Origin: Candidatus Achromatium palustre
GTDB taxonomy: Bacteria; Pseudomonadota; Gammaproteobacteria; Chromatiales; Chromatiaceae
Direction of reading: 5' to 3'
Assembly: GCA_001044195.1 (NCBI GenBank)
Contig: LFCU01000116.1
Coordinates: 1-33,699, forward strand
DNA: 33,699 nt
Position 1 is the first letter of the stretch. Each line of letters opens with the position of its first letter. This document shows, in pieces, positions 1 to 6,522 of this stretch. The notes beneath the pieces are model-generated. The model did no database searches, had not been told where the DNA came from, and saw only the letters and a list, made by a program, of their open reading frames with translations. A program made the position numbers and the translations under genes.

Positions 1-149
1 CCGGGCGATAACGGTGTGGCGTGGGGGGGGGAAAAATCTTTGTAATACTAACATTAATTTTAATCTTTAAAAACAAAACCGGGAACCTAAAATTTTTTTA
101 GAACGGGCTTAAAAATTAAAAAAATAGTTATATTCCAAATATTCCTTAT

Positions 150-263
150 CAATACTGGTGCGAATATCCTATTCCAAATTAAAAAAGTGGTAAACTCCTT
201 TTGGAAGGTAATGAAGGATGCCTAAATAACATAATATTATCCGATGAATTAGACTGAACCAGT
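150..263 (+). mobile_element. Eroded 3' end of an IS1-like element
   Basis: The last 26 or so bases, ending at 263, match the inverted terminal repeat of the IS1-like element at the right edge of the window (about 32692-32720, opposite orientation): both contain TCCGATGAATTAGACT followed by CAACCAGT or GAACCAGT. Just inside, TTTTGGAAGG, GATG.C and CATAA also align with the last codons of the right-hand transposase (Phe-Ser-Trp-Lys-Glu...stop). The alignment fades to the left and no intact reading frame remains. I infer a decayed copy; where it began lies in the noisy first 150 bases or before the window. Confidence 0.6.
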
Positions 264-304
264 CTCTCTACCCTACAGTCGTTCATTTTTCAACAAAAAA
301 GAAT

Positions 305-1303
305 TTACTCATCAAAATGTTTCAAAACAGCAAGTGCTGCTCCAAATAAAGCTATCTGATCATTTAAAATGACATATACAGGGATATTTTGCATTATGGA
401 TTGCATCCTACCTTTAGCAAAAAACGCTGTTAAAAATGTAGAGGATTGGAGCCTTGGTAATACCTTGGGTGCTATACCACCCGCTAAGTATACACCTCCT
501 GTAGCCATAAGCTTCAATGCACAATTACCAGCTTCACGACCATACATGGATACAAACATTTCCATTGTCTCTTCACATAAAGGACAAATATTGGTTGTTG
601 CAGCATTAGCTATGCAAGATGCCCCAATACCTTGATCCATACATTCTTGTACCGAATTTGGCAAAATAGTATTATTATAGTATTGACATAAGAATTCTAA
701 GATATTAGGAATCCCTAAACCTGATACCACACGCTCCCAACTTACATGTCCATACCGTTTAGCAAGAAATTTTAATAACTCTTGCTCCTTTATATTACTA
801 GGGGCAAAATCTGTATGGCCCCCTTCAGATGGGAATGGATAAAAACCACCATTCTGTCTGCAAACCCCTGCTTCCCCTAAACCAGTACCAGCAGCTATAA
901 TGGCAAGGTTGCCTTGTGCATCAGGAGTGCCTTGATTCAAGGTGCATATATCACCTGCATTTAAAGCTAGAATGCCATATGCAATCGCTTCAAGATCGTT
1001 GATGATATAAATTATGGGTATATTTAAAGCACGTTTTAAAGCATGTGCATCAATATGCCAAGGAAGATTAGTAACTTCACAATATTGCTGCTGCACTGGA
1101 CCTGCTACTCCCAGACTAATTGCATCTGGAGTCTTACCTAAAATGGTTATGGATTCAGTGATAAGATGTTGTAAATTATTAAATTTAGGGCTAGATAGAG
1201 TAATGGGGTTGTGCTGTTTGCAAATTTGGATTCCGTTCTCAATAGTTTCCATAAAGGCGAAACGGGCTTTTGTAGCTCCTATATCACCACTTAAGATAAG
1301 CAT
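305..1303 (-). CDS. glk: Glucokinase (Glk family)
   Basis: Cytoplasmic ATP-dependent glucokinase, converting glucose to glucose 6-phosphate at the entry to glycolysis. The 332-residue protein is close to the E. coli Glk length of 321. It opens with the phosphate-binding motif LSGDIGATKARFAF (about residues 4-17). It carries the sugar-binding NDLEAIAYG segment near residue 102, the GTGLGEAG motif near 138 and EGGHTDFAP near 160, all typical of bacterial Glk rather than ROK kinases. The start is an ATG. It is the last gene of the long minus-strand block. A ygfX-like gene lies upstream, separated by a gap with a strong inverted repeat, so it is probably a separate transcription unit. The family call is secure; glucose specificity is inferred from it. 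Confidence 0.93.
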   Translation of the reverse strand: MLILSGDIGATKARFAFMETIENGIQICKQHNPITLSSPKFNNLQHLITESITILGKTPDAISLGVAGPVQQQYCEVTNLPWHIDAHALKRALNIPIIYIINDLEAIAYGILALNAGDICTLNQGTPDAQGNLAIIAAGTGLGEAGVCRQNGGFYPFPSEGGHTDFAPSNIKEQELLKFLAKRYGHVSWERVVSGLGIPNILEFLCQYYNNTILPNSVQECMDQGIGASCIANAATTNICPLCEETMEMFVSMYGREAGNCALKLMATGGVYLAGGIAPKVLPRLQSSTFLTAFFAKGRMQSIMQNIPVYVILNDQIALFGAALAVLKHFDE

Positions 1304-1350
1304 AACTATCTGTCAACTCTTTATTTGTTTATCTTAAAAAATAATTTAGA

Positions 1351-1433
1351 TACGATTAGTGGAGTGTAATCATAACAATAAAGGCAACATGTCTATGAAA
1401 ATTATGGATGTGCGATTACACTCAACTAATCGT
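1351..1433. repeat. Inverted repeat between ygfX-like gene and glk
   Basis: Two arms of about 21 bases face each other. The left arm, 1351-1372, contains CGATTAGTGGAGTGTAATC; the right arm, 1413-1433, contains GATTACACTCAACTAATCG. They are complementary apart from about one base and are separated by about 40 bases. It could fold in RNA as a terminator-like stem for the upstream gene, but no clean T-run follows. It also resembles the other short inverted-repeat elements in this window. Confidence 0.65.
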
Positions 1434-1435
1434 AC

Positions 1436-1948
1436 CTACAATTCTGGACTTTTACCACCTATCAGCAATTGGTTAGTTTCAAATTGATGTTTATCTATTA
1501 GTTCTAATTTTAATCGTACTTGCAAACGCCGCAGTGTATCTTGATCACAATTGTATTTAGTTAACACTAAACTGTGTAACCACCATGAAGATGGTAAATT
1601 AAAATTGAGAATTACAAGTTTAGATGTTACAAGACTATTTCCTAAAAGTTTAGTTGCTACACAATTAATACCTGATGCAAATTTTAGAAACCAGGTGCCT
1701 TGTTGATCCCAAATAGCTTCTTTAATACTCCACGGATAATATATACGCAATATGTGTAAATCTGTCTCTATACTAGCTCTTATTATCAAAATACTTACTA
1801 AGATACAGCGTATTATTATAGAAATGGGTAAATTTGCAGTGATAATTAGCCCAATGGTATAAATCGCGAATAAACTTACACCTATTACCCAGGAAAACGT
1901 TGGTTTTACTTTTAGTGGCGAGTAAGTAGATGAAAGCGTTCTTGGCAT
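1436..1948 (-). CDS. YgfX-like small membrane protein
   Basis: The 170-residue protein has two adjacent membrane helices (about 17-37 and 42-60). A soluble C-terminal domain follows, with NSLVTSKLVILNF, SWWLHSLVLT and a closing RRLQVRLKLE segment. This layout and the tryptophan-rich middle with a final LRRLxxxL helix match the YgfX/CptA family, membrane partners of the flavinylation factor SdhE that have also been linked to cell shape. No sdhE neighbour is visible; the gene follows lolA by 44 bases and precedes glk. The stop codon lies just beyond the inverted repeat that ends at 1433. The assignment rests on topology and motif memory and is moderate. It is longer than E. coli YgfX (135 residues). 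Confidence 0.6.
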   Translation of the reverse strand: MPRTLSSTYSPLKVKPTFSWVIGVSLFAIYTIGLIITANLPISIIIRCILVSILIIRASIETDLHILRIYYPWSIKEAIWDQQGTWFLKFASGINCVATKLLGNSLVTSKLVILNFNLPSSWWLHSLVLTKYNCDQDTLRRLQVRLKLELIDKHQFETNQLLIGGKSPEL

Positions 1949-1954
1949 TATTTA

Positions 1955-1985
1955 ATATTGGTGCGCAATGCGCACCCTACGATTT
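1955..1985. repeat. GGTGCGCAATGCGCACC hairpin unit
   Basis: A short palindrome, GGTGCGCAATGCGCACC, followed by CTACGATTTCG, sits between lolA and the ygfX-like gene. The same block recurs at 21171-21190 inside a larger inverted-repeat element, and a variant occurs at 27601-27622. It can form a stable RNA stem. Confidence 0.7.
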
Positions 1986-1992
1986 CGAAAGT

Positions 1993-2604
1993 TTAATTAT
2001 GTAAAACATCGGCTCCTGGAGGAGTACGGAAACGGAAAAATCTATTGGGTAATTGCAGATTACGCTTGACACGATTAAATGCAAATTGTGTAGTTTGCCC
2101 TAAAACATCAACCATCTTAAATTGTTCTAAATATTCATCCCTAAAACCTAGATCGATTCTAACTATCTCACTATTTTCTGATTTAGGAATTAATTTAAGC
2201 CAATGTATATTTTTGTAAATGCCAACATTTATAACTTTAAAATGCCGTGTTATAGGTTCTTTGCCACTTAAAAGTTGCACTGGGCTACCACGTAAAGCAT
2301 CCTCTTGAGCTTGATGAGATACTTGAAGTAATTCAGGATCATAAAGCCATATCCTAGACCCATCTGCTACAACCTGTTGGCCTTTGGGATCACTATAATC
2401 CCACCGAAATAGATTAGGACGTTTGAGATAAAATTTGCCTTTTGATACTTGAGAATTATGGCGATTAGCAGATGTAACCACTTGAATAAAATTAGCTTGG
2501 AGGGTTTGCAAACCATTTAAAAAGTTATCCAAAGGCGTGGCAGCCTGTAGGCACATAGCCATTGTATATAAAATAATACTGACTATTGTTGGGTAGAGTT
2601 TCAT
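1993..2604 (-). CDS. lolA: Outer-membrane lipoprotein carrier LolA
   Basis: Periplasmic chaperone that takes lipoproteins from LolCDE at the inner membrane and delivers them to LolB. The 203-residue protein has a signal peptide (about residues 1-21, cleaved after the Leu-Gln-Ala-Ala region). The LolA core then follows: LDNFLNGLQTLQANFIQVV, the signature KGKFYLKRPNLFRWDY, then DGSRIWLYDPELLQV. Total length matches the family (E. coli 203). It starts with ATG, 48 bases after the end of the ftsK fragment, preserving the common ftsK-lolA adjacency. rarA, which usually follows, is absent; a ygfX-like gene follows instead. Confidence 0.93.
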   Translation of the reverse strand: MKLYPTIVSIILYTMAMCLQAATPLDNFLNGLQTLQANFIQVVTSANRHNSQVSKGKFYLKRPNLFRWDYSDPKGQQVVADGSRIWLYDPELLQVSHQAQEDALRGSPVQLLSGKEPITRHFKVINVGIYKNIHWLKLIPKSENSEIVRIDLGFRDEYLEQFKMVDVLGQTTQFAFNRVKRNLQLPNRFFRFRTPPGADVLHN

Positions 2605-2652
2605 TGGAATTCCATTGGTTAAATTTTTTAAATAGGTATTATGGGATATTGC

Positions 2653-3456
2653 TTATTTTTCTATAGTAGTCGGTGTCTCTATGCTACTTTGAGTATCCAC
2701 ATTTTCTTTTATATTAGAATCGATATCTGCATCCATCATAGATATCCCATCTTCGGTTATGTTTTCTGTAGTAGATAATTGAGCTTTAGGTGAAAACAAC
2801 CACAGAAATGGGAATATAAAAGGCCATAAAATAAACAACACCCCAGCACCCAAGGCATCCATAATATTTAACCAAGAAATTCTAAACAACAAGGTTAGAC
2901 CAAACAATAAGGCTAATACTAAGGATAACACAACGCCTAAAGGTGAAATAGTTATTAATAATATTGGAGTCAAAAAATCACCTAAGATTCCACCAGAGCC
3001 TAAACCCAAGGGCATCCTTATAATATATGTTATAGATCTATAGAATTCACCATAAATATAAAGATTAGCTAAGACAGAACCTGCGACTAAAGTTATAACA
3101 AAACCCAGCCATTTTAAAAGAAATCCATAAATTTTGTTAGAAAAATTATATTTATAAAAAGCTAATAGGCTATGCCATAATATGGTGATAGGGAATAAAA
3201 ATGCTAAATAGCCAAACAGGTATACTAAAAGATCAGCACACCAGGCCCCTACTAGTCCACCAGCATTTTTTGTATTGGAAATATTGGGAATTGCATAAGA
3301 CCAGCCTGGATCCTGTGGGTCATAAGTTATCAAGGCTAATACAAGATATAGACCAACACTAAATACTATCCATAGAGAAATTTCGCGTACTATACTACTA
3401 AAGTTAGAAGGATCTCTTTGAGGTTGTCGTCTGGTATGGGATTTAGAAATCTCCAT
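2653..3456 (-). CDS. ftsK: FtsK N-terminal membrane domain only (truncated FtsK)
   Basis: The 267-residue protein corresponds to the four- or five-helix N-terminal domain of the DNA translocase FtsK. Basic cytoplasmic start (residues 1-20). Hydrophobic segments at about 28-45, 72-95, 112-133, 160-191 and 200-222. It has the family motif DPQDPGWS at 46-53. After the last helix comes an acidic, Thr/Ser-rich tail of 40 residues, like the start of the FtsK linker, and then a clean TAA. There is no alpha/beta/gamma motor: full FtsK proteins exceed 750 residues, and lolA begins only 48 bases later. In E. coli the N-domain alone supports septum assembly, so this may still be functional. The motor must be encoded elsewhere, be lost, or the assembly dropped it. 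Directly upstream is a transposon derivative (3471-3869) that probably replaced or displaced the native promoter. Confidence 0.82.
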   Translation of the reverse strand: MEISKSHTRRQPQRDPSNFSSIVREISLWIVFSVGLYLVLALITYDPQDPGWSYAIPNISNTKNAGGLVGAWCADLLVYLFGYLAFLFPITILWHSLLAFYKYNFSNKIYGFLLKWLGFVITLVAGSVLANLYIYGEFYRSITYIIRMPLGLGSGGILGDFLTPILLITISPLGVVLSLVLALLFGLTLLFRISWLNIMDALGAGVLFILWPFIFPFLWLFSPKAQLSTTENITEDGISMMDADIDSNIKENVDTQSSIETPTTIEK

Positions 3457-3470
3457 AGAATTTTTAGAGA

Positions 3471-3869
3471 TTTTAACTGCTATTTAAAAGTTGGACAAAG
3501 TTACCCATAATTGGACATTATGGGTAATAAACGCAAAATATAATTCAAAGTATTTGACTTAAGAATAATCATCATGTATTGTACATTAAGTGGATAGGTT
3601 ATCCATAAGCGTGAAGGTTTCACGTACCATTATATTATTGTAACTTATTAGTTCGCAAAGTTATTTTGTCCAAGGATGATCAACAAAATACCTTTTACGG
3701 TAATTCCGGGTGCTTTTAAGTATGAATGCATAATGTTGTCAACAAAGGTTGACCGTTCGGTTGGGACTGCTCAACCAGGACTCTAGTTACATACTGTAAA
3801 TCATTTATTAACAGAGAGCGAATTACCTAATTTTTGGATGTCCAACTTTGTCCAATTTTTTAGGAACAG
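3471..3869 (+). mobile_element. TnpB-less derivative of the IS200/IS605-type element (both ends kept)
   Basis: Roughly 399 bases whose two ends match the ends of the complete tnpB element at 21871-23457, in opposite orientation. Left end: TTTTAACTGCTATTTAAAAG followed by TTGGACAAAGTTA, then the hairpin ACCCATAAT-TGGAC-ATTATGGGT (3512-3534). Right end: GGTTGGGACTGCTCAACCAG with GACTCTAGTT, then AACAGAGAGCGAATTA and AACTTTGTCCAA through AGGAACAG. The interior carries no tnpB sequence that I can recognise. The retained right end includes the stretch that in the full copy encodes the last TnpB residues and should lie within the omegaRNA. It looks like a non-autonomous (PATE-like) copy, mobilised in trans if at all. 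It sits 15 bases upstream of the ftsK start. Confidence 0.8.
3745..3869 (+). ncRNA. Candidate solo omegaRNA (right-end RNA) scaffold
   Basis: In TnpB elements the guide RNA is transcribed from the 3' part of tnpB through the right end, with the guide read from the flanking DNA. Here the corresponding block is conserved although tnpB is gone. About 30 bases around 3767-3796 are nearly identical to 21942-21974, and the block from GAGAGCGAATTA to the element end is also kept. If transcribed rightward, the guide would begin at about 3870 (CTAAATGCTAAC...). Expression is unproven and no promoter was identified inside the element. Confidence 0.4.
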
Positions 3870-3971
3870 TCTAAATGCTAACTATAACATATTCTAAAAA
3901 CTACCCCAAATTACCCATCAAGTATTTGGATTAATTGTTAGAAAATAATGTTTTAATGTTTTTTAGTATCC

Positions 3972-3987
3972 TAAAATATTTAGGAAA
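3972..3987. terminator. Weak hairpin downstream of tRNA-Phe
   Basis: TCCTAAA and TTTAGGA arms form a small AT-rich stem just past the 3' end of tRNA-Phe (minus strand). The T-run lies between the tRNA and the stem, not after it, so this is at best an imperfect terminator or a processing signal. The bases from 3870 to 3970 hold nothing else that I recognise. Confidence 0.3.
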
Positions 3988-3992
3988 AAATT

Positions 3993-4069
3993 TGGTGCCC
4001 AGGGGCGGAATCGAACCACCGACACGAGGATTTTCAGTCCACTGCTACTACCGACTGAGCTACCTGGGC
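3993..4069 (-). tRNA. tRNA-Phe (GAA)
   Basis: Seventy-seven bases including an encoded CCA. The acceptor stem is GCCCAGG/CCTGGGC, the T arm is GGTGG-TTCGATT-CCGCC, and the anticodon loop CTGAAAA gives anticodon GAA, reading Phe codons. The D arm reads GCTC-AGTCGGTAG-TAGC. One T appears inserted relative to the usual GTAGAGC, leaving a C-T mismatch at the D-stem closing pair and making the molecule one base longer than normal. A consensus promoter lies directly upstream. It stands alone between ubiA and the ftsK region. Confidence 0.93.
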
Positions 4070-4085
4070 TTGTATTGAAGAATCT

Positions 4086-4114
4086 ATTTAATCACTATAA
4101 ATTTAAATTGTCAA
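4086..4114 (-). promoter_or_regulatory. Sigma70-type promoter of tRNA-Phe
   Basis: On the minus strand, TTGACA (4109-4114) is separated by 17 bases from TTAAAT (4086-4091). Transcription would begin a short distance before the mature tRNA 5' end at 4069. The -35 is perfect and the -10 is close to consensus. Confidence 0.7.
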
Positions 4115-4141
4115 GAACTTTTTATAGCCTTTATTACCTTG

Positions 4142-5047
4142 TTAATAAACAGCATAGTCTAACAGAATTCCAGTAAATATGCACATTCCAAAATAGTTAT
4201 TGTGCAAAAAGGCAGCCAAACAATCTTTGGGATCTCGATTACGTATTAGATATTGTTGATAGAGAAATAATCCAATTCCTATAATTAGGCTACTATAATA
4301 GGGTATATTAAGCTCTGTTGCAATGCCTATGCTAACTAAGACTAAGATCATCAGGCCCTGTAATAGCCCTATAATGAGACGATCATTCCTACCAAACAGA
4401 ATCGCTGTAGATTTAATACCTATCTTTAAATCATCATTGCGATCTACCATCGCATATTGGGTATCATAAATTATTGCCCACAAGATAACTGCAAAAAATA
4501 TTTGCCACCCTAAAATGGGGACTTGGTCCCTAATAGCTGTAAATGCCATAGGAACTGCCCAGCCAAATGCTGTACCTAAGACTAGTTGAGGTATATGAGT
4601 AATGCGCTTCATAAAGGGATAGATAGCTGTCAGTAAGACAGCTATAAAAGACATGGCAATGGTTAAAAGATTCTGAGTGAGTACTAAAGCAAAGGCTATG
4701 AGGCTTAAGATTAGGAATATGGCTATAGCTTCGTTAGCGGTAATTTCTTTGGTTGCCAGTGGGCGGTTGCAAGTACGTGCCACATGCGCATCAAAATTGC
4801 GATCTGCATAGTCATTAATGGCACATCCTGCAGCCCGCATTAAGATTACCCCTAAAACAAATACTATAACTGTGCTTGTTGGAGGGGAACCTGCACCAGC
4901 AATCCATAAACCCCATAAGGCAGGCCACATCAGTAATAGAGTGCCAATGGGTCGATCTAAGCGTATTAATCTGGCGTAGCAAGATAATTTGCTGTTAAAT
5001 TTTTTTAATAAATCTTGTGGCGAATATTTATCAATATAAACTGTCAT
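4142..5047 (-). CDS. ubiA: 4-hydroxybenzoate polyprenyltransferase UbiA
   Basis: Integral membrane prenyltransferase that attaches the polyprenyl tail to 4-hydroxybenzoate in ubiquinone synthesis. At 301 residues it is close to the usual 290. The first Asp-rich Mg-diphosphate motif NDYADRNFD is at 78-86. The second, DTQYAMVDRNDD, is at 195-206 and is followed by KIGIKSTAILFG. Several hydrophobic helices fill the rest. The ATG overlaps the ubiC stop by four bases (ATGA), indicating translational coupling with chorismate lyase, which supplies its substrate. It is followed by tRNA-Phe, which has its own promoter. Confidence 0.96.
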   Translation of the reverse strand: MTVYIDKYSPQDLLKKFNSKLSCYARLIRLDRPIGTLLLMWPALWGLWIAGAGSPPTSTVIVFVLGVILMRAAGCAINDYADRNFDAHVARTCNRPLATKEITANEAIAIFLILSLIAFALVLTQNLLTIAMSFIAVLLTAIYPFMKRITHIPQLVLGTAFGWAVPMAFTAIRDQVPILGWQIFFAVILWAIIYDTQYAMVDRNDDLKIGIKSTAILFGRNDRLIIGLLQGLMILVLVSIGIATELNIPYYSSLIIGIGLFLYQQYLIRNRDPKDCLAAFLHNNYFGMCIFTGILLDYAVY

Positions 5048-5616
5048 ATTCTGTATATCGTTGGTAAAAAGATTTCATTAACTAACAGTGGTTTATTGGC
5101 TAAAAAAAATAGGGTACGACGGCCCCATAAGATTTGAGGTGCTGTGGTATAGCATTGAGCCTGTTTGAATAATGTGTGGTGTGGTAGTAAGCAGGCTATT
5201 TGTACATGATGGCGTTGTATCGTTGGATCAGCAAATAGGATAGCTCCTAAGGGCCGCTCTCCTAAGTGTGCTAGTTTATTTTCTGCACCGTGTAAGGTAG
5301 TTAATGGTATTAGAGTACGAGCAAACACCCAGGCCGTATCTGAGCACTGTAATTCTACTTCTCGTATTAAAGTAAGCACTCCATGACGTAATTTTAGCAT
5401 AAGGCTTTCGCTTGGATACGGTCGTTTGATTATTTGTTTGCGAACTTTGACTTTAAATCTGCCATTTATGCAGTTACGCTGCATATTGCGAGTTAAAGAG
5501 CCATTATCTAATAGCCAGGGTTTTAAATTGTGTGGTATTTGTCCATGACGTAATAGTTCCCAATCGTGCCATTTGGGTTCTTTTTGTTGATAATTGAAAT
5601 ATGAATTAATAGTCAC
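5044..5616 (-). CDS. ubiC: Chorismate lyase UbiC
   Basis: Cytoplasmic enzyme cleaving chorismate to 4-hydroxybenzoate and pyruvate, the first committed step of ubiquinone synthesis. The 190-residue protein has the family pattern: EPKWHDW near the start, NGRFKVKV, the EVELQCSDTAWVFARTLIP segment with its conserved Arg, GERPLGAILFADPTIQR, and a C-terminal WGRRTLFFLANKPLLVNEIFLP. It uses a GTG start 42 bases after pabC ends and overlaps ubiA by four bases. The pabC-ubiC-ubiA run brings two competing chorismate-derived branches together. Confidence 0.93.
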   Translation of the reverse strand: MTINSYFNYQQKEPKWHDWELLRHGQIPHNLKPWLLDNGSLTRNMQRNCINGRFKVKVRKQIIKRPYPSESLMLKLRHGVLTLIREVELQCSDTAWVFARTLIPLTTLHGAENKLAHLGERPLGAILFADPTIQRHHVQIACLLPHHTLFKQAQCYTTAPQILWGRRTLFFLANKPLLVNEIFLPTIYRI

Positions 5617-5658
5617 GAAAGCAGCACGTGGAAATGATACGCAAATTGTGGGAGTATC

Positions 5659-6498
5659 TCAAATAGAAAGTTGATTTGTTATGGCTTGTGAACAAATAGT
5701 GCGTAATGCTTTGGGAATAGAATCTATATTGTAGTTTATTCCGGCTAATGTACGCACTGGCCACATACCTATAAGTGCATTAGTAAGAAAGATGCTTTGA
5801 GCCTGTTCTAGTGCTTTAGTTGTCACTATTCCTTGTTGAATTTTCATTCCTTGAGATTTGGCATAGTCTAACACTAAACTACGCATTACGCCAGCAATGC
5901 CACTTGCGGTTAAATCTGGTGTTAATAATTGGTTATTATCGAGCACTAGAAATAAATTAGTCTTGGTCCCTGATATCCAATGGCCTTGGGTATTACACAT
6001 TAGTCCTTCTGCTATATTTGGATCAGTCCATTCCATGCGAGCTAAGATTTGTTCTAAGCGATTGAGATGTTTAATACCAGCCAAAGCTGGATTGCTACTT
6101 ATAGGGGTTTGGCAAAGCTGCGCTTGTACGCCATTTTGCCACCAGGATTCTGGAGCGTTAATTGGTGGATGAAGCATTAGGATAGAGGTAGGTTTTGCTT
6201 TTGAGGGTAGCTTATAGCCGCGTTCTCCGATTCCTCTGGTAATTATTATCTTTAGGGTTCCCTTCGTGCAGTTTGCTACAATTTTGTGGGCATCTAGGGT
6301 TAATTGTTGAAAGTCTATAGGAGCAATCTTGAGAGTATTACAACCTAATTGCAGTCTAGCTAGGTGACGCTCCCATAGACATGGGAAACCCGCCACCACA
6401 CTAATAGTTTCAAATAGGCCATCCGCATATTGGAGTCCACGATCTCCTATCAAGATAGTGTCTTGATATTGGCCATTGATAAGCGTGGTGGTATGCAA
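5659..6498 (-). CDS. pabC: Aminodeoxychorismate lyase PabC
   Basis: PLP fold-type IV enzyme that converts 4-amino-4-deoxychorismate to p-aminobenzoate and pyruvate for folate. The 279-residue protein has the opening motif GDRGLQYADGLFET (18-31), the PLP lysine in GIKHLNRLEQ (Lys143), AEGLMCN with the conserved Glu164, and a late SIFLTNALIGMWPV segment. The only in-frame start compatible with the family N terminus is TTG at 6498. It follows fabF after 24 bases, the classic fabF-pabC order. mltG, tmk and holB, which often follow, are missing; ubiC takes their place. A branched-chain or D-amino-acid aminotransferase is possible by fold, but context favours PabC. Confidence 0.9.
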   Translation of the reverse strand: MHTTTLINGQYQDTILIGDRGLQYADGLFETISVVAGFPCLWERHLARLQLGCNTLKIAPIDFQQLTLDAHKIVANCTKGTLKIIITRGIGERGYKLPSKAKPTSILMLHPPINAPESWWQNGVQAQLCQTPISSNPALAGIKHLNRLEQILARMEWTDPNIAEGLMCNTQGHWISGTKTNLFLVLDNNQLLTPDLTASGIAGVMRSLVLDYAKSQGMKIQQGIVTTKALEQAQSIFLTNALIGMWPVRTLAGINYNIDSIPKALRTICSQAITNQLSI

Positions 6499-6522
6499 TT
6501 ATGGGCCTATTTGTTGAAAAAT

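Noticed and set aside
1-60. A functional feature at the GC-rich left edge
   Set aside because: The G9 run and abrupt composition suggest a low-quality contig end. No ORF or motif can be supported.
3535-3744. Remnant tnpB coding sequence in the deleted element
   Set aside because: I looked for RuvC motifs on both strands and found none. The interior is AT-rich with a small CGTGAA-GGT-TTCACG stem (about 3610-3624) only.
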